64,000 bases of DNA, taken from Bacteroidales bacterium. Its GTDB lineage: Bacteria; Bacteroidota; Bacteroidia; Bacteroidales; JAIOZK01. The notes beneath the pieces are model-generated. The model was not told the DNA's origin. It worked only from the letters and a program-made list of their open reading frames with translations, and did not search any database. Positions within the stretch are counted from its first letter, which is position 1. Each line of letters opens with the position of its first letter. Of this stretch, positions 61,092-64,000 are shown in pieces. Location of the stretch: assembly GCA_021740625.1 (NCBI GenBank), contig JAIOZK010000002.1, positions 105,942 through 169,941 of the forward strand. The letters run 5' to 3'. A program made the position numbers and the translations under genes.

Positions 61092-61895
61092 ATGAGAAAG
61101 ACATTTGGAAATAAACGCAAAGAATCCTTTACGGAGTTTAATATCCATTGGTATAAGCGTGTCTTTGATATTGCGTTCAGCATGATAGCATTGATCATTT
61201 TTTTCCCCATCATGCTGTTGGTGGCAATCCTGATAAAGCTGGATTCGAAAGGTCCGGTTTTCTATATTTCAAAACGTATAGGAACTGGATTCGAGGCTTT
61301 TGATTTTTATAAGTTCAGAAGTATGTATACCGGTTCGGAAGAAAAACGGGCTGACCTTTCCGCATTTAACCAGTACCTGAAGCATAAACATAACAAAGGA
61401 GTTAACGAGGAAAAGGAAAAATGCCCTGAATGTGAAAAGCTGGGTTATCCTTGTTCTCCATTGCTTTACATTGACGGCAACCAGATATGCGAAAACTTTT
61501 ACCTGTATAAAAAGCGCTTGCACAATAAAAAAGCTACTTTTTTCAAAGTAAGAAATGATCCCAGGGTTACCAGGATCGGGAGAGTGATCAGAAGGCTCCA
61601 CCTGGATGAACTCCCGCAATTATTCAATGTTCTGAAAGGTGATATGTCCATTGTTGGGAACCGCCCACTCCCCCTTTATGAAGCTGAGCAACTGACCAGT
61701 GATCAGTGGGCACTGCGATTTTTGGCCCCGGCTGGAATTACTGGTTTGTGGCAGATTTCCGAATCAAGTGACATGCTGGAAGAAGAGCGCAAGAATCTGG
61801 ATAATAAATATGCCATCACAGCTTCTTTCGGGAAAGATATCATCATTATACTCAAAACCATTCCGGTTTTAATCAGAAGCAGAGACGATCTGTAA
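61092..61895 (+). CDS. Undecaprenyl-phosphate sugar transferase (short bacterial sugar-transferase type)
   Basis: The 267-residue protein has an N-terminal membrane/reentrant helix (about 20-50: YKRVFDIAFSMIALIIFFPIML). The PGT core has KGPVFYISKRIG, FDFYKFRSMYTGS, RVTRIGRVIRRLHLDELPQ, FNVLKGDMSIVGNRPLPLYEAE in two parts and PAGITGLWQIS. These enzymes move a sugar 1-phosphate to undecaprenyl phosphate to start polysaccharide or glycan building. Between FRSMY and the RVTRIGR block lies an insert of about 70 residues with CPECEKLGYPC and a further Cys in NQIC, a possible metal-binding knot. ATG 61092 is chosen over the TTG at 61065. Confidence 0.88.
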   Translation: MRKTFGNKRKESFTEFNIHWYKRVFDIAFSMIALIIFFPIMLLVAILIKLDSKGPVFYISKRIGTGFEAFDFYKFRSMYTGSEEKRADLSAFNQYLKHKHNKGVNEEKEKCPECEKLGYPCSPLLYIDGNQICENFYLYKKRLHNKKATFFKVRNDPRVTRIGRVIRRLHLDELPQLFNVLKGDMSIVGNRPLPLYEAEQLTSDQWALRFLAPAGITGLWQISESSDMLEEERKNLDNKYAITASFGKDIIIILKTIPVLIRSRDDL

Positions 61896-61970
61896 TTTTA
61901 TTGATAATTTTGTTAAAAATCTGGCAACCATTTCGATATTTTCTTGTTATTAATATGCAGGGCTTTTGAT

Positions 61971-63518
61971 ATGAAAAAATTACTTTTAATTGCATATGTA
62001 CTTTTGTTCTCAGTTATTGTCGTTGCGGATAATCTGATTTTGATCCGCACCAATTCCTATCTGCAAACCAAAAAGGTATTCAATCACAGTGATTTAAGGG
62101 TTCACTATTACCAGGATGATTTTGTAATCGCCACAGCAACTGATTTTACTGAAATTGACAGTTCTTACGCCATTCTTACCCGTGAAGCCTGGAAGAAAGA
62201 TCATGCCTATCATATTGTCTGGCCTGTTATGGATGATCAGCAATATTACGAAAAGATCAGTTCTGTGTCGAATATCCTTTATGAGGATGAACACATGATG
62301 ATCCTTGAAACTCCCTTTAAAAATGCAAAAGAAATTGTACCCAGCAGGTCACATGCTATCATTGCATTTCACGATGAAGCGGCTCGTTTGCCACAGAAAG
62401 AAGCAGAAATGAAAGTATCCTATGAAGCCAACCCCATCATTGAAGATTTAATTCTTCAGGTGGATGCTTCTTTAATTCAGGAAAGGGTGCAACATCTGCA
62501 GGACTATGGCACGCGAGATTGTTTTGAGCCGGAATCCGTTGAAGCACAAAACTGGATCAGGGAACAATTTGAAGAAATGGGACTGGATGTTGAACTGCAA
62601 TCATTTACTATTTGGGGAGAAGATGTGAGCGACAATGTAATTGCCACAAAAACCGGTGTTAATTACCCGGATGAATATGTGATCGTTGGTGCCCATTATG
62701 ATTCTTACTCATGGTCAGGGAATGCTCCCGGAGCCGATGATAATGCTTCTGGAACCAGCGGAGTAATTGAAACCGCCAGGATACTTACCCAGTACGATTT
62801 TGACAGGAGTATCATTTTCGCGGCCTGGTCAGGAGAAGAATACGGCTTATATGGCAGTGAAGCCTATGCATCCGAAGCTGCTGTAAACGAAATGAACATA
62901 CTGGGGTATTTCAACATGGACATGATCGCTTACTTGCATGAAGGAGATGAAATTCATACGGATATGATAGCGCCCTCCTCTGCACAACCATTGGTTGATT
63001 TTTATACCACAACTGTTGAAACCTATTTGCCGGATTTTTCAGTAGAACCCGGCATGTTGTCAGGTGCAAACTCCGACCACGCCTCCTTTAACAATAATGG
63101 TTATATGGGGATTTTCCCCTTTGAGGACAGTCAGAACTACAGCCCATATATTCATACCAGCGACGATATTGTTGGTTTGAGTTTCAACAGCAGCGAAATG
63201 GCCAGAACTTTCACCCAGGCCATGGTGGCATCGGTTTCTGCCAAGGCCGGTATTTTGGGTTATTCGGGGCAGGAAGATAGGTCAGCAAACACATCCTTCA
63301 GGGTTTTTCCCAATCCTTCCGAAGGTAAATTCAGTGTTTTTACAAATGAACCCGAAAATTCTATTATTGAAGTGATTGACATTACCGGAAAGACCATACG
63401 TACCATAGAAGATACAAGGAAAATTCGTTTTGACATAAGTGCTTACCCTGAAGGTGTATATTTTGTAAGATTGATCAAACCTCAGGAAACTACAACTCAA
63501 AAAATCATAATTCGCTAG
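61971..63518 (+). CDS. Secreted M28 aminopeptidase with T9SS sorting domain
   Basis: A 515-residue protein with a signal peptide (MKKLLLIAYVLLFSVIVVAD) and a prodomain-like part (about 20-165). The M28 catalytic domain has VGAHYDSYSW, GADDNASGTSGVIE, AWSGEEYGLYGS (catalytic Glu pair), GYFNMDMIAY and IHTSDDI with the last zinc ligand. The C-terminal T9SS type A domain has FRVFPNPSEGKFSV, IEVIDITGKTIRTI and YPEGVYFVRLI. It should trim amino acids from peptides outside the cell. ATG 61971 begins the signal peptide; the frame opens earlier at 61944 without reason. Confidence 0.93.
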   Translation: MKKLLLIAYVLLFSVIVVADNLILIRTNSYLQTKKVFNHSDLRVHYYQDDFVIATATDFTEIDSSYAILTREAWKKDHAYHIVWPVMDDQQYYEKISSVSNILYEDEHMMILETPFKNAKEIVPSRSHAIIAFHDEAARLPQKEAEMKVSYEANPIIEDLILQVDASLIQERVQHLQDYGTRDCFEPESVEAQNWIREQFEEMGLDVELQSFTIWGEDVSDNVIATKTGVNYPDEYVIVGAHYDSYSWSGNAPGADDNASGTSGVIETARILTQYDFDRSIIFAAWSGEEYGLYGSEAYASEAAVNEMNILGYFNMDMIAYLHEGDEIHTDMIAPSSAQPLVDFYTTTVETYLPDFSVEPGMLSGANSDHASFNNNGYMGIFPFEDSQNYSPYIHTSDDIVGLSFNSSEMARTFTQAMVASVSAKAGILGYSGQEDRSANTSFRVFPNPSEGKFSVFTNEPENSIIEVIDITGKTIRTIEDTRKIRFDISAYPEGVYFVRLIKPQETTTQKIIIR

Positions 63519-63545
63519 GTTTTTGATTACTTATTCAACTTGAAG

Positions 63546-63576
63546 AACCCGTTGCCCTGTTGTAGCGGGTTTTTTA
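63546..63576 (+). terminator. Terminator after the M28 peptidase
   Basis: Stem AACCCG (63546-63551) with CGGGTT (63566-63571), loop of 14 bases, then a T-run. Confidence 0.75.
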
Positions 63577-63723
63577 TCGCCTGCCTGCCAAGTCAAAGGG
63601 ACCCTTTAGCCATGATTTCAGTTGTCCGTCAATCTCATCTTCAAAATCAAATGATCACCGAATGAACATTCATTGTATTGCCATTGAATGACCATCAATT
63701 CCCATGCTCTTCTATCAATGGTA

Positions 63724-64000
63724 TTATTCCTTTCCTTCCATCAACTCAAATCCAAATTCTTTCCCTTTTTGTATAGCAGGAATTCCTTCCAGCATCCATC
63801 TGGGAGCTGGTTTGTCTTTGAGGTAGTGATCGAAAAATTGCTGCATCCTCTTTGTCAGGTCTTCCATATCGGCCCTCCGCTTCAGGTTGTGGGGTGCTCC
63901 GTTGTATGTAAGCATCCAGGCGGGCTTGTCCAGTCTGCGCAATGCGACGAAGAGTTCAATGCCCTGGTACCAGGGCACTGCACCATCTTTGTCGTTGTGC
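63724..64000 (-). CDS. S9 family (prolyl oligopeptidase-type) peptidase, C-terminal end (partial)
   Basis: The visible 92 residues up to the right edge (minus strand) read HNDKDGAVPWYQGIELFVAL, then LDKPAWMLTYNGAPHNLK, QQFFDHYLKDKPAPRWM and EGIPAIQKGKEFG. HNDKDGAVPW contains the catalytic Asp and GAPHNL the catalytic His of the alpha/beta-hydrolase triad of S9 peptidases. The nucleophile Ser and the propeller lie beyond the window. The final EGIPAIQKGKE is typical of the Bacteroidota S9 group. An internal ATG-like start is not meant; the gene continues past 64000. Confidence 0.87.
   Translation of the reverse strand, partial: HNDKDGAVPWYQGIELFVALRRLDKPAWMLTYNGAPHNLKRRADMEDLTKRMQQFFDHYLKDKPAPRWMLEGIPAIQKGKEFGFELMEGKE

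Overview
The window looks like a chromosomal segment of a member of the Bacteroidota, probably Bacteroidia and probably an uncultured marine or sediment relative of the Marinilabiliales/Prolixibacteraceae grade. The phylum call rests on -7 promoter motifs of the TAnnTTTG type, gldA-gldF-gldG, proteins carrying C-terminal type IX secretion (T9SS) sorting domains, CarboxypepD_reg-type TonB receptors, BtuG-like and DUF4465-like proteins, and a GWxTD protein. The finer placement is inference. Most of the DNA is ordinary chromosome, densely packed with short operons on both strands. There is no phage, insertion sequence, CRISPR array or rRNA operon.

Layout. 1-6.8 kb: the end of an oligopeptide ABC permease gene (cut by the left edge), tRNA-His, a small GIY-YIG-like protein, tRNA-Ser, a GWxTD protein, an LpxL/HtrB-type acyltransferase overlapping a GT2 glycosyltransferase, aroQ and a DUF434 protein. 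6.8-9.4 kb: a TPP riboswitch and the TonB receptor it should control. 9.4-15.8 kb: a T9SS-exported papain-like protease, a prohibitin-like protein, HMG-CoA lyase, a CNNM/HlyC-type membrane protein, smpB and a thioredoxin-like protein. 15.9-20.1 kb: gldA, gldF, gldG and a DUF4340 protein as one operon. 20.5-28.8 kb: rpe, a PPDK/PEP-synthase regulatory protein, a hybrid histidine kinase, pepD, a small outer-membrane barrel and a beta-helix lipoprotein. 29-31.5 kb: an A/T-rich MBOAT plus SGNH-like pair. 31.6-37.7 kb: a cobalamin riboswitch followed by a B12 uptake locus (DUF4465-like protein, T9SS surface protein, BtuB-like receptor, BtuG-like lipoprotein). 37.8-43.1 kb: a sugar symporter, a lipoprotein mutarotase, a royal-jelly-protein-like lipoprotein and a DUF3298 protein. 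43.1-49.7 kb: a phosphate cluster (Na/Pi cotransporter, lipoprotein, porin, PiT transporter). 49.7-55.3 kb: a molybdenum-carrier-like ORF, prmC, a P-loop kinase, a GT4 glycosyltransferase, a THEP1-like NTPase, a DMT transporter and a YigZ protein. 55.6-64 kb: dnaA, a low-Mr phosphatase, a threonine/serine dehydratase, an RsmI-like methyltransferase, an ABC exporter pair, a sugar transferase, an M28 peptidase with a T9SS tail, and the end of an S9 peptidase cut by the right edge.

How the genes fit together. Two uptake systems are visibly vitamin-controlled (thiamin and B12). The phosphate cluster pairs an outer-membrane porin with two inner-membrane transporters that carry PhoU-like tails. Between the porin and the PiT gene lies a four-fold hexamer array with 11-bp period that resembles PhoB/PhoP boxes. 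Several cell-surface proteins rely on T9SS export. The least explained items are a structured repeat present twice, each copy starting 2 nt after the stop codon of an unrelated gene, and a molybdenum-carrier-like reading frame with no normal start codon that begins where the PiT frame ends.
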